NCBI GenBank assembly: GCA_023511475.1
Contig: JAIMBM010000014.1
Span: forward strand, 1-15,602
DNA from: Anaerolineae bacterium
Lineage (GTDB): Bacteria > Chloroflexota > Anaerolineae > SpSt-313
DNA length: 15,602 nt
Direction of reading: 5' to 3'
Position numbers and translations under genes: made by a program. Every line of letters starts with the position of its first letter. The stretch's first letter is position 1. A model generated the notes under the pieces. It was not told where the DNA came from and searched no databases. It saw only the letters and a list, made by a program, of their open reading frames with translations. Below are positions 1-7,661 of this stretch, in pieces.

Positions 1-10
1 GCGTCCCCAA

Positions 11-82
11 CGCAGCATCGCTCGAGGTCATCTCAGCGACCGGTAGACGGCGCCGCGAGTTGCACCCCGAAAGGCCAGACTC
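11..82 (+). repeat. Imperfect direct repeat, copy A
   Basis: This 72-bp block aligns without gaps to 228-299. By hand count about 55 of 72 positions agree. The best conserved parts are the opening CGCAGCAT, the inner GGTCATCTC and the GGACGG/AGACGG stretch. The copies are in the same orientation, 217 bp apart start to start. I do not recognise the element, and I saw no third copy in the window. Confidence 0.6.
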
Positions 83-95
83 GATGGGGGCTGAA

Positions 96-124
96 CCCCG
101 CTTTGCCCTGTGGGCAGAGCGGGG
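96..124 (+). other. Strong 13-bp stem-loop
   Basis: Arms at 96-108 and 112-124 pair over 13 bases with a three-base loop and a single U-G wobble (103/117). The outer part is CCCCGC against GCGGGG. No T-run follows, so a classic intrinsic terminator is not shown. It could be the 3' processing or termination signal of a gene upstream of the window, or part of a dispersed repeat that includes the flanking 72-bp copies. Confidence 0.55.
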
Positions 125-227
125 AATGCCCCAGGGGCGGGGGTCCCTCGATGGGCAATGCCCTCGCCCCACGAGCGAAGAGGGGTGTCCGCCCCTGAAG
201 GGATAAGGGGGGAGGGGCAATCCCCGG

Positions 228-299
228 CGCAGCATGGCTGGGGGTCATCTCGGCGAGTTCTGGACGGCACCGCGGGTTCCGCTCCGAGAGCCCAAACTC
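228..299 (+). repeat. Imperfect direct repeat, copy B
   Basis: This is the second copy of the block at 11-82, in the same orientation and gapless (about 55 of 72 identical by hand count). It ends 27 bp before the -35 box of the promoter at 326-354. The sequence between the two copies (83-227) is dominated by G- and C-run inverted repeats. Confidence 0.6.
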
Positions 300-325
300 C
301 AGCCCCAGGGAAGAAGGCCCGCCAT

Positions 326-354
326 TTGCCGGGAATCCCCTCTCCCTGTAGACT
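326..354 (+). promoter_or_regulatory. Promoter of the histidine kinase gene
   Basis: TTGCCG (326-331) and TAGACT (349-354) are separated by 17 bp, a housekeeping-type -35/-10 arrangement. The expected start is near 361, which leaves about 125 nt of leader before the GTG at 486. Its position argues against a kinase start as far upstream as 234. Similarity to the promoter at 9467-9495 goes beyond the two hexamers: 26 of 34 bases match from 321 to 354. Confidence 0.5.
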
Positions 355-485
355 GTGACAGCAGGCTGGGCCCCGCCGGCCGGCGCGACGGGGCTCGCCG
401 GGGCGCGTCTCTTCGCTGGCAGAGCGCAGCTGGTCTGCCGCACCGTGTTGCTCCGGGTTTATCACCAGAAGGAACGGAGGTTGCC

Positions 486-2687
486 GTGGCCGAGGCACCC
501 CTTCCGCGCGTGTACGACGCCGAGATCCGCGCAGCCCTCGATGACCTCGTGCGAGAGTCCCTGCGCACCCTCCTGGCAGTGGTAGCGGTCCTGGCCTGGC
601 TGTGGCTGACACAGGTCATCATCACTGATCGCCCGTACCTGATCTGGGCCTACGTTGTGCTCGCGACGCTGATCGTTGCCGGGGCGATCAGCTACAGGCT
701 CTGCCACCATCGGCTCGGGCTGGCCGTGGGAGTCTACCTGGCAGGCCTGACCGTAGCCGTCACAGTGCTCGCCTGCAGCCTGCAGGGGGTCGCCGTGAGC
801 TACCTCTACCTCCTGATTGTGCTTGTCGCCGCCGTCCTCGCCGACCAGCGTGCCATGTGGCTGGTCACCGGGGCGTGTGCCGCCCTCGTCCTCGCGATCG
901 GCACGCGGGTTCACCACCTGGCACTCAGCGACCTTTTCCCGGTGGCCCTCTGTATCCTGCTGGCGGCGCTGACCGCCTGGCTCGGGTCGCGGCGGCTCTT
1001 CACCGCGCTGAGCTGGGCACTCAGCATGACGGAGCAGGCCCAGAAGAGTGCGCAGGAGGCGCGCGAGAGGCGGGCCGAGGTGCGCAGCATGCTCAAGAGC
1101 CTCGACGAGGCCTACGCGCGCCTCGAGCGGGCCAACGAAGCGCTGATCTTTGCCCGCGAGGCCGCTGAAAAAGCCTACCGCTTCAAGGCCGAGTTCGTGG
1201 CCAACGTGTCCCACGAGCTGCGCACGCCCCTCAACCTAATCGTCGGCTTTAGCGAGATGATGGCCACCGCCCCGGAGAGCTACCGCGGCAAGCGTCTGCC
1301 CAGCGAGTACCGGGGAGACGTCATGGCCATCTACCAGAGCGCCCGGCACCTCTCCGACCTCATCGACGACGTCCTCGACCTGTCACAGATCGAGGCGGGA
1401 CGCCTGCCCATCAGCCGCGAGCCGACCGAGCTCGGCAGCATCGTGCGCGAGGCGGTCGACATCATCCGCGGCCTCGCCGAGGCCAAGGGCCTCCGGCTGG
1501 AGCTCGACCTGGCGCCCGGCCTCCCAACACTCCGGCTGGACCGCACGCGCATCCGGCAGGTGCTGCTGAACCTGCTCTCCAACGCCACGCGCTTTACGGA
1601 TCAGGGCTGGATACGGGTGCGGGCGCGGATACACGGCCATGAGGTGCGGGTTACGGTCGAGGACTCGGGGCGGGGCATTGCGCCGGACAAGCTGGCGCAG
1701 GCCTTTGAGGCCTTTGGCCAGCTCGACGAGGACCGTGCCCGGCAGGGCTCGGGGCTCGGCCTGGCGGTGAGCCGCCGCTTCGTGGAGCTGCACGGCGGCC
1801 GAATGTGGATCGAGAGCACCCTCGGGCAGGGGACGACCGTGGGCTTTGCCCTCCCTCTCGACGAGGCCAAGGCGCCGGCGCCGCTCCTGCGGGTGCGCCA
1901 GACGCCAGGTCGCGATGGGCGGCCGCGGGCGCTCGTCCTGCACGACGATCCGCAGGTGCTGACGCTCCTGCGGCGCTACGTCGAGGGCGTCAACTTTGTC
2001 CTGGCCGAGACGGCCGAGCGCGCAGCCCAACTGCTGCGCGAGGCGCTCCCCTTCGCCGTGATCCTGGACAGCACCTGGGCCGAGCGCTGGCGCAGGATCG
2101 TCGCCGAGGTCGGCGTGACCGAGCCACTGCCCACTCTCACCTGCCCTCTGCCGAGCCTGCGGCAGCTTGCCTTGCTCCTCGGCGCGGCCGACTATCTCGT
2201 CAAGCCGGTCCGGCGGGAGGCGCTGCTGCAGTCACTGGCCAGGCTGCCGAAGCCGCCGCGGTCGGTGCTGATTGTGGACGATGACCCCAGCTTTGCGCGG
2301 CTGATGGTGCGCATCCTCAAGGCCCACGACCCGACCGTCAACCTGCTGCTCGCTTCCGGCGGCGCCGAGGGGCTGGCCATCGCCCGCTCTGAGCGCCCCG
2401 ACCTCGTGCTCCTCGACCTGCTGATGCCCGAGGTCAGCGGGTACGACTTTTTGGAGGAAGTGCGGCGCGACCCGGCCCTGGCGGGGATGGGGGTGATCAT
2501 CCTCTCGGCCCGGTCGCTGGAGGAGGAGGCACGGCCGCTCGCCGGCGAGCTGCGCCTCGAGCGTCCCGGCGGCCTCACTCCGACGGAAGCCCTGGAGGCG
2601 ATACGGGCGCTGCTGGAGGTGCTCACTCAGCCGGCGGCAGCGTCCCGAGCCAGCGTCGCAGCACCCGTAGCAGGCCGGTCTGGCTGA
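486..2687 (+). CDS. Membrane histidine kinase with two C-terminal receiver domains
   Basis: A hybrid sensor kinase of 733 residues. About six membrane helices lie within residues 27-166, followed by a coiled linker (180-232). The HisKA domain carries the phospho-accepting His243 in the motif SHELRTPLN. The ATPase domain shows the N box (NLLSNA, Asn366), the DSGRG box near 393-397 and the GSGLGL loop at 421-426. Two receivers follow: the first (482-588) has Asp487/Asp488, Asp528 and Lys573; the second (593-713) has an acidic triplet at 598-600 and Asp644, but Arg693 stands where Lys is expected. The GTG start is chosen because GGAGG lies 5 nt upstream and the promoter at 326-354 lies inside the longer frame that opens at 234. 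The signal sensed is unknown, since no extracellular domain is visible. The gene converges on the regulator at 2623-3888 with a 65-bp overlap, and the pair may act together (inference). Confidence 0.88.
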   Translation: MAEAPLPRVYDAEIRAALDDLVRESLRTLLAVVAVLAWLWLTQVIITDRPYLIWAYVVLATLIVAGAISYRLCHHRLGLAVGVYLAGLTVAVTVLACSLQGVAVSYLYLLIVLVAAVLADQRAMWLVTGACAALVLAIGTRVHHLALSDLFPVALCILLAALTAWLGSRRLFTALSWALSMTEQAQKSAQEARERRAEVRSMLKSLDEAYARLERANEALIFAREAAEKAYRFKAEFVANVSHELRTPLNLIVGFSEMMATAPESYRGKRLPSEYRGDVMAIYQSARHLSDLIDDVLDLSQIEAGRLPISREPTELGSIVREAVDIIRGLAEAKGLRLELDLAPGLPTLRLDRTRIRQVLLNLLSNATRFTDQGWIRVRARIHGHEVRVTVEDSGRGIAPDKLAQAFEAFGQLDEDRARQGSGLGLAVSRRFVELHGGRMWIESTLGQGTTVGFALPLDEAKAPAPLLRVRQTPGRDGRPRALVLHDDPQVLTLLRRYVEGVNFVLAETAERAAQLLREALPFAVILDSTWAERWRRIVAEVGVTEPLPTLTCPLPSLRQLALLLGAADYLVKPVRREALLQSLARLPKPPRSVLIVDDDPSFARLMVRILKAHDPTVNLLLASGGAEGLAIARSERPDLVLLDLLMPEVSGYDFLEEVRRDPALAGMGVIILSARSLEEEARPLAGELRLERPGGLTPTEALEAIRALLEVLTQPAAASRASVAAPVAGRSG

Positions 2688-3888
2688 CCGGCTTGGGGAT
2701 ATAGTCGCTGGCGCCCATGGTGCGGGCAAGCTCACCGGCGTGCAGCACGGAGCAGACGATCACGGGGATATGCCGGGTCTCGGGCGAGGCCTTGAGCTTT
2801 TGCAGGGTCTCCCAGCCATCCTGGCTGGGCATCATCACGTCGAGGGTGATGAGCCGTGGCTGAAGCTGGGCCGCGAGGCGCAGCGCCTCCTCGCCGCCCG
2901 TCGCACCGACAATCTGCAGGTCGTGGCCCGCGAGGTAACGACGTACGAGGCAGACAAGGTCCCGGTTGTCGTCGACGACGAGGATGGTCATCGGCCCCGG
3001 GGTCGGCAATCGGATCGATGCCCGCCAGCATCCGCCCTCGCGGCGGATCTCCAGGCGCCCGCCCTGGGCTGCGAGTAACGCCTCGCAGACCGGCAGGCTG
3101 ACCCGGGCCTGGCCGTCCAGCGGCGCCGGGATAGGCAAGGTGCGGGAAGCGGTGGCCGATTCCACAATCTGGAGGCACAGCTCGCCCGGCCCCGGTGTAG
3201 CGGCAATCGTCAGATCGCCCCGCACCACGGCGTGGATGGCGTGGGTTAACAGGTTGATCAGGGCCTGCCGCAGCATCACCCGATCGGCCAGCACCGGCGG
3301 CCAGGCGTCGGCCGACGTCACGGACACGCGCACGCCTGCACGCTCAGCAACCGGACCCATCATCTCCACAACGCCCTCGACTACCTCGCGCAGGTTCAGG
3401 CTCTCCGCATGCAGGCTCTCGCGCAGCCGGGCCACCTCGGCCTGGGCGGTCTGCACCGGGTCACCGGTCGTGTCTTCGGCCATGGGCGGCTCGGCAGCAG
3501 CGTTCAGGCGGTCGTAGAGGATGCGGGCGACCGCCTCAACGCCCCGCTCCATCTCCCGGTAGGCCTGACGCTGGCCGAGGGCCCGCAGCGCAGCAATCTC
3601 TTTCATCGAGAGCCCATCCACGAAGCGGAAGGTCAGCATGGAGTGGGCGCGGGCGGCATCCGAGCGGGCGCAGTCCTCGTGCTGCGGCCTGAGGGCCTCG
3701 ATGCAGTCGAGGAGAAGGCGGCGCAGGGCCTGCCCCCGGCTCACCCGATCGAGGCGTTGGCCGGGGTCGATCAGGGCGGCAAGGGGGTGGTTCTGGAGGT
3801 AGGCATAGTCGTACAGGTGCACGAGGGCGTTGCGCACCTGCCGCACAAAGGCGCGAGAGACCCCATCCTGGCCGGACATTGTGGTCAC
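2623..3888 (-). CDS. Response regulator with sigma-region-4-like N-terminus and degenerate kinase ATPase domain
   Basis: A 421-residue protein in three parts. Residues about 12-128 are helical and contain a helix-turn-helix-like stretch ([20 protein letters not shown], 91-110), resembling the sigma-70 region 4 fold often seen in Chloroflexota signalling proteins (recalled, not searched). Residues about 145-297 look like a histidine-kinase ATPase domain without a phospho-accepting His. Its N box reads NLLTHA, with His216 in place of the Mg-binding Asn, and the glycine-rich boxes are not visible, so it is probably inactive. Residues 300-421 are a canonical receiver with Asp306/Asp307, Asp350 and Lys399. 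The GTG start at 3888 has GGAG 7 nt upstream; the ATG at 3879 is an alternative with worse spacing. It is divergent from the transport and hydrolase cluster and shares its promoter region, so it could regulate that cluster. Whether it binds DNA is unproven. Confidence 0.85.
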   Translation of the reverse strand: MTTMSGQDGVSRAFVRQVRNALVHLYDYAYLQNHPLAALIDPGQRLDRVSRGQALRRLLLDCIEALRPQHEDCARSDAARAHSMLTFRFVDGLSMKEIAALRALGQRQAYREMERGVEAVARILYDRLNAAAEPPMAEDTTGDPVQTAQAEVARLRESLHAESLNLREVVEGVVEMMGPVAERAGVRVSVTSADAWPPVLADRVMLRQALINLLTHAIHAVVRGDLTIAATPGPGELCLQIVESATASRTLPIPAPLDGQARVSLPVCEALLAAQGGRLEIRREGGCWRASIRLPTPGPMTILVVDDNRDLVCLVRRYLAGHDLQIVGATGGEEALRLAAQLQPRLITLDVMMPSQDGWETLQKLKASPETRHIPVIVCSVLHAGELARTMGASDYIPKPVSQTGLLRVLRRWLGTLPPAE

Positions 3889-3944
3889 GGGGCAGCTCCA
3901 GTCCAGCTATGGCAAAAAAAGACAAACGCAGGACAGAAACCCTC

Positions 3945-3973
3945 TTGCTGCGGACGCCTTGTCACCGGATAAT
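3945..3973 (+). promoter_or_regulatory. Main promoter of the transport/hydrolase cluster
   Basis: TTGCTG (3945-3950), a 17-bp spacer and GATAAT (3968-3973) form a good -35/-10 pair reading to the right. The predicted start is near 3980, giving a leader of about 240 nt before the binding-protein gene at 4220. It overlaps the opposing promoter at 3987-4015. Confidence 0.6.
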
Positions 3974-3986
3974 GGGTCTAGCTTGT

Positions 3987-4015
3987 ATTCTAGCCGCTCA
4001 TTGGAAACCGCGCAA
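3987..4015 (-). promoter_or_regulatory. Promoter of the regulator gene, facing the cluster promoter
   Basis: Read on the minus strand, TTGCGC (4015-4010), a 17-bp spacer and TAGAAT (3992-3987) form a promoter-like pair reading left. The predicted start is also near 3980, leaving about 90 nt before the GTG at 3888. The two -10 boxes lie only 13 bp apart and point at each other, so two polymerases could hardly occupy both promoters at once. Confidence 0.5.
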
Positions 4016-4018
4016 GCC

Positions 4019-4162
4019 CACAGGCAGGCAACGCCTGTGACGGGAGCTTCCCGCCGCGTCTGGCGAGCGGCGGGGCGATGGGCTCACCGCGCTACAAGTG
4101 CTTGCTCGGGATCTCCGGAACCCTACCAGCGAGGTGCCAAAGGCCCTTGCGCCCTGGCAAGG
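4019..4162 (+). promoter_or_regulatory. Structured 5' leader of the binding-protein gene
   Basis: Several short perfect inverted repeats follow one another: CACAGGC/GCCTGTG (4019-4025 and 4033-4039), CGGGA/TCCCG (4041-4045 and 4049-4053), CCGCCGC/GCGGCGG (4051-4057 and 4067-4073) and CCTTGC/GCAAGG (4145-4150 and 4157-4162). The first lies about 40 bp after the predicted start and could be an operator or an RNA stem. I do not recognise a known riboswitch, and no gene fits in 4016-4219. Confidence 0.35.
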
Positions 4163-4219
4163 CTATGCCGGTCGTTCCGATGGATGGAGAGAGCCCGCAA
4201 CAGGGAAGGAGGGTTGCCT

Positions 4220-5659
4220 ATGCCCGCCAGATTGGCCCGTAGAGAGTTCCTGCTGGCGAGCGGCACTGCGCTTGCCGCGACCGCCCTCGCGGCGTGTGCA
4301 CCCAAGGCGGCACCTACTCAGCCGGCGCCCACGAAGGCGGCGCAACAAGAGCCGACCAAGGTGCCGGCAACGCTTGCCCCCGCCAAAGAGGTCACGATCA
4401 CCTTCATGGGCTGGGGCGGCACCGAAGAGGACGAGGGCGTTCGCTCGGCCATCGAGGTCTTCCAACAGCAGACTCCCAACATCAAGGTGACCTGGCTGCA
4501 TACGCCTGAGAACTATCAGGAGAAAATGCTGGCCATGGTCGCCGCCGGCACGCCGCCGGATACCGCCTTTGTCGGTAGCGACGTCTTTGCTACCTATGCT
4601 CGCGATGGCCTCCTCCTGGATATCACCGAGATGCTCAAGTCCGACCCGGTGGTCGGCCAACCCGGCTACTTCATCGAGCCGCAGGAAGAGCAGCGCTGCA
4701 CCTACAAGGGACGCTGGTACGGCATCGGCTCCTGCTGGGTCGCCCCGCATATCTACTACAACGGCGACGTCTTTGAGAAGGCCGGCATCGAGCCACCGAG
4801 CAACGATCCGGACGAGGCCTGGGATTGGGACCAGTTCCTCGAGGTTGCCCGCGAGCTGACGGTCGACGTCAACGGCAAGCACCCTGGCGAGAGCGGCTTT
4901 GACGTCGAAAACGTGGACCGCTGGGCGGTCCACTGGCCGACCTGGTGGATCCCGCTCCACGCGGCAATCCAGTCCAACGGCGGCCAGTGGATCGACCGCG
5001 ACACCGGCCTGATCGCGCTGGACAAGCCCGAGGCATACGAGGCGCTGCAGCGCATCGCCGACCTGATGCTCGTGCACCAGGTGATGCCGCAGTCGACCGT
5101 CTTTGAGCAACTGGGCATGGATAACACCCAGATGCTCGAGAACGGCAAGCTCGCCATGGCCGTGGACGGCTCGTGGGCACTGGCCTGGATGCACAAGATC
5201 GAGGCTACCCTCGGCACGGCCGTCCTCCCCAAGATGAAGGTGCCTGCTACGGACATGCAGGCCCACCTGCACTGTGCCTTTGCGGGCACCAAGGAGCCCG
5301 AAGCGGCCTGGCAGTGGGTGCGCTTCCTGGCTACCGAGTACTATCAGCTCCTCTTCCTGCGCATGGGTCTGTGGCTGCCGAGCCAGACGGCCCTGATGAC
5401 CCCCGAGGGCATGGCCAAGTGGTATACCGAGCGGAAGAGTCCAACCGAGGGGGTCCATCCGCCCGGCTACGACAAGATCGTGACCGAGTTCGTGCCCAAG
5501 TACGGCCACGTCCTCTACATGCCGCCCGGGTATCCGAAGACGACGTCGATCATCACTCCCGGCCTTGACGCCATCTGGATCGGTGACAAGACAGCTCAGC
5601 AGGCGATGACGGAGGTCGTCCCTCAGGCCAACGCCATCCTGGAGCAGGAGCCGAAGTAG
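4220..5659 (+). CDS. Lipoprotein sugar-binding protein of an ABC transporter
   Basis: A family 1 extracellular solute-binding protein (MalE/UgpB type) of 479 residues, the receptor of a carbohydrate ABC importer. The N-terminus has a twin-arginine-like motif (RREFL, residues 7-11), a hydrophobic stretch and a lipobox LAAC with Cys26, so it is probably exported and lipid-anchored. An Ala/Pro/Thr/Gln-rich linker (about 27-55) tethers the domain, as is common in Chloroflexota. The mature part is rich in Trp and aromatic residues, as expected for sugar binding. The ATG at 4220 is chosen because GGAGGG lies 6 nt upstream and the signal peptide begins there; the frame is open further upstream but carries no signal. 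It is the first gene of the cluster, followed by two permeases. The neighbouring arabinofuranosidases suggest that the ligand is an arabino-oligosaccharide or arabinosylated hydroxyproline; this is inferred from context only. Confidence 0.92.
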   Translation: MPARLARREFLLASGTALAATALAACAPKAAPTQPAPTKAAQQEPTKVPATLAPAKEVTITFMGWGGTEEDEGVRSAIEVFQQQTPNIKVTWLHTPENYQEKMLAMVAAGTPPDTAFVGSDVFATYARDGLLLDITEMLKSDPVVGQPGYFIEPQEEQRCTYKGRWYGIGSCWVAPHIYYNGDVFEKAGIEPPSNDPDEAWDWDQFLEVARELTVDVNGKHPGESGFDVENVDRWAVHWPTWWIPLHAAIQSNGGQWIDRDTGLIALDKPEAYEALQRIADLMLVHQVMPQSTVFEQLGMDNTQMLENGKLAMAVDGSWALAWMHKIEATLGTAVLPKMKVPATDMQAHLHCAFAGTKEPEAAWQWVRFLATEYYQLLFLRMGLWLPSQTALMTPEGMAKWYTERKSPTEGVHPPGYDKIVTEFVPKYGHVLYMPPGYPKTTSIITPGLDAIWIGDKTAQQAMTEVVPQANAILEQEPK

Positions 5660-5679
5660 CGGTGTGAGAGGCCTGAACG

Positions 5680-5720
5680 CCCGGCGTGGGTGCGACCCAT
5701 TGAGGGGCACCCACGCCGGG
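5680..5720 (+). promoter_or_regulatory. Perfect 14-bp stem-loop after the binding-protein gene
   Basis: CCCGGCGTGGGTGC (5680-5693) and its exact reverse complement (5707-5720) are separated by 13 bases. No T-run follows. The position, directly behind the binding-protein gene and before the permeases, matches the known pattern in which a stem protects the upstream message or partly terminates transcription, so that the receptor is made in excess. Confidence 0.65.
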
Positions 5721-5740
5721 TCCCCTGTGTCAGGCCGAGG

Positions 5741-5780
5741 CGTCGTCTGGGGGCAGGTGCCACGGCGGGCACCGACGACG
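5741..5780 (+). promoter_or_regulatory. Second compound stem-loop before the permease gene
   Basis: CGTCGTC (5741-5747) pairs with GACGACG (5774-5780), and inside it GGTGCC (5756-5761) pairs with GGCACC (5768-5773). This gives 13 pairs with an 8-base bulge on the 5' side and a 6-base loop. It ends 48 bp before the permease start. With the stem at 5680-5720 it fills most of the 169-bp gap, which has no gene. Confidence 0.5.
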
Positions 5781-5828
5781 GCTAGTGTGCCCCGCAGCTG
5801 GGTGCCTTATCAGGCAAGGAGTTGCCAT

Positions 5829-6734
5829 ATGAGCGTCGCGCTCCGCTGGCTGCAAAAGCCCGCGGGAAGAAGGACCATCATAGGCTACAGCTTTATCGCT
5901 CCGTTCATCCTCGGGTTCATCCTGTGGTTTGCCATCCCGGCCGGCACCGCCGTCTGGCTGCTGTTCCAGGACTGGAACATGATCCGGCCGCCGACCTTTG
6001 TCGGGCTCGGCAACCTGCAGCGGATGATCCACGACAAGCTGTTCTGGCAGTCGCTCAAGGTCACGACCAACTATACCGTGATCGCCGTGCCGCTGGGGCT
6101 GGTGCTGGGGTTTCTGCTGGCACTGCTCATGAACACCAAGGTCCGGGGCATCACCATCTTCCGGACCATCTACTACCTCCCGAGCATCGTGCCGGCGGTG
6201 GCCAACGCGGTCCTGTGGGCATGGATCCTCAACTCCGAGTTTGGTCTGCTGAACGTGCTGCTGCGCTCGATCGGCCTGCCAAAGATCCGCTGGCTGCAGG
6301 AGCCGCGCTGGGCCCTTCCGGCGCTGATCCTCATGAGCCTGTGGGGGCTTGGCGGGGGCATGGTCATCTACCTGGCCGGGCTGCAGGGCATTCCGCAGGT
6401 TTTCTACGAGGCCGCCGAGATCGATGGCGCGGGCCGTTGGGCCAAGCTCCGGCACGTCACCATACCTCTGATGTCGCCCATCATCTTCTTCAACCTGGTC
6501 ATGGGCGTCATCGGCACCTTCCAGATCTTTACCGCCGGCTACCTGATCACCGACGGCGGCCCGCAGAACGCCACCCTTTTCTACGTGCTCTACCTGTACC
6601 GTAACGCGTTCCTGTACCTCAGCATGGGATACGCTGCCGCCCTGGCCTGGACCCTGTTCATTATCATCATGGCCCTTACCCTCCTCATCTTCAAAGGCAT
6701 TGGCAGCCAGGTGTACTACGAGGAAGCAGGCTGA
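5829..6734 (+). CDS. ABC sugar transporter permease (MalF/UgpA type)
   Basis: A 301-residue inner-membrane permease with about six helices, the first near 19-46. The EAA loop that contacts the ATPase is at 194-215 ([20 protein letters not shown] and on), and the TDGGPQNAT stretch at 241-249 is typical of carbohydrate uptake permeases of the MalF/UgpA kind. The ATG at 5829 has AAGGAG 7 nt upstream, and the hydrophobic N-terminus follows directly; the frame extends upstream into the intergenic stems and is not used. It is 11 bp from the next permease. It should form a heterodimer with that protein and import the ligand of the lipoprotein. No ATP-binding subunit is encoded in the window, so a shared MsmX-like ATPase elsewhere is likely. 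Confidence 0.94.
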   Translation: MSVALRWLQKPAGRRTIIGYSFIAPFILGFILWFAIPAGTAVWLLFQDWNMIRPPTFVGLGNLQRMIHDKLFWQSLKVTTNYTVIAVPLGLVLGFLLALLMNTKVRGITIFRTIYYLPSIVPAVANAVLWAWILNSEFGLLNVLLRSIGLPKIRWLQEPRWALPALILMSLWGLGGGMVIYLAGLQGIPQVFYEAAEIDGAGRWAKLRHVTIPLMSPIIFFNLVMGVIGTFQIFTAGYLITDGGPQNATLFYVLYLYRNAFLYLSMGYAAALAWTLFIIIMALTLLIFKGIGSQVYYEEAG

Positions 6735-6745
6735 GGAGGCATACC

Positions 6746-7642
6746 GTGTCTACAGCTACCCGTCGTCTTGCCGCAGCCGGACGTCCGCGCAGCCAGGTCC
6801 TCAGTCGCCTTGCGAGCGGAGTGTTCTGGTCGCGCGTTGTGATCTGGCTCATCCTCCTCTCGGGAGCGGTGGCCATGCTCCTGCCGCTCCTGTGGATGGT
6901 GAGCAGCTCCCTCAAGCTCGAGCAGCGGGTCTTCGAGTTCCCGCCGCAGCTGATTCCTAACCCGGTGCGCTTCCAGAACTATGTCGAGGCGCTCACCTAC
7001 AAGCCGTTCCACATCTATATCAGGAACACGCTGTTTCTCGTAGTGATGAACGAGATTGCCATCCTGCTCAGCGCCTCGTTCTGTGCCTACGGGTTTGCCC
7101 GCGTGCGGTTCCCCGGGCGCGACCTCTGGTTCGGCGTCGTCCTCGCGACCATGATGGTGCCGGGCGTCGTGCTCATGGTCCCGAGCTTTGTGATATTCAG
7201 CCGTCTCAAGTGGATCGACACCTTCTATCCGCTGACCGTGCCGGTCTTTTTCGGGGGTGGCGCCTTCAACATCTTCTTGCTGCGCCAGTTCTTCCGTACC
7301 ATCCCCGAGGACCTCGCCGACGCGGCGCGCATCGACGGCTGCAGCGAGTACGGCATCTACGGCCGGATCATGATGCCCCTGGCCAAGCCGGCGCTGACGA
7401 CCGTGGCCATCTTTACCTTCATCGGCACCTGGAACGACTTTATGGGCCCGCTCCTCTACCTGAACTCGCCGGACAAGTTCACCGTCTCCCGCGGGCTGGC
7501 CATGTTCCGCAGCGTCCTGTACACCCGCTGGGACCTGCTGATGGCCGCTTCGACGGCCATGACCCTGCCGATCATCCTGGTCTTTTTCGCCGCACAGCGG
7601 TACTTTGTGCAGGGCGTGGTGCTCACCGGCCTGAAGGGATGA
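6746..7642 (+). CDS. ABC sugar transporter permease (MalG/UgpE type)
   Basis: The 298-residue second permease. The N-terminal helix lies at about 32-52, the EAA loop at 190-212 ([20 protein letters not shown] and on), and the C-terminus ends in [14 protein letters not shown], which is characteristic of MalG-type carbohydrate permeases. The GTG start at 6746 follows GAGGAGG by 6 nt; the Shine-Dalgarno overlaps the stop codon of the previous gene, so the two are probably translated together. The GH127 gene begins 19 bp downstream, which ties transport directly to intracellular hydrolysis. Confidence 0.94.
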   Translation: MSTATRRLAAAGRPRSQVLSRLASGVFWSRVVIWLILLSGAVAMLLPLLWMVSSSLKLEQRVFEFPPQLIPNPVRFQNYVEALTYKPFHIYIRNTLFLVVMNEIAILLSASFCAYGFARVRFPGRDLWFGVVLATMMVPGVVLMVPSFVIFSRLKWIDTFYPLTVPVFFGGGAFNIFLLRQFFRTIPEDLADAARIDGCSEYGIYGRIMMPLAKPALTTVAIFTFIGTWNDFMGPLLYLNSPDKFTVSRGLAMFRSVLYTRWDLLMAASTAMTLPIILVFFAAQRYFVQGVVLTGLKG

Positions 7643-7661
7643 TCCTGGAGGCACACAAGCC

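Larger units (their letters stand above)
1..485. other. Non-coding upstream region, rich in repeats and hairpins
   Basis: I see no convincing gene here. Open frames exist on both strands, but they are low-complexity GC-rich translations with no recognisable family and no good ribosome binding site. The stretch holds a 72-bp imperfect direct repeat (11-82 and 228-299), a strong stem-loop at 96-124, several shorter G/C-run inverted repeats between the repeat copies (for example around 128-138 and 180-196), and a promoter-like sequence at 326-354 that serves the kinase gene at 486. It may be the intergenic tail of an upstream gene that lies outside the window. Confidence 0.6.

Noticed and set aside
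234..485. Upstream extension of the kinase frame to an ATG at 234
   Set aside because: The extension is low-complexity, overlaps the 72-bp repeat and the promoter at 326-354, and lacks a good Shine-Dalgarno; the GTG at 486 has GGAGG 5 nt upstream.
4163..5710. Long open frame on the minus strand across the binding-protein gene
   Set aside because: It is an antisense shadow in GC-rich DNA; the plus strand encodes a signal peptide, lipobox and solute-binding domain.
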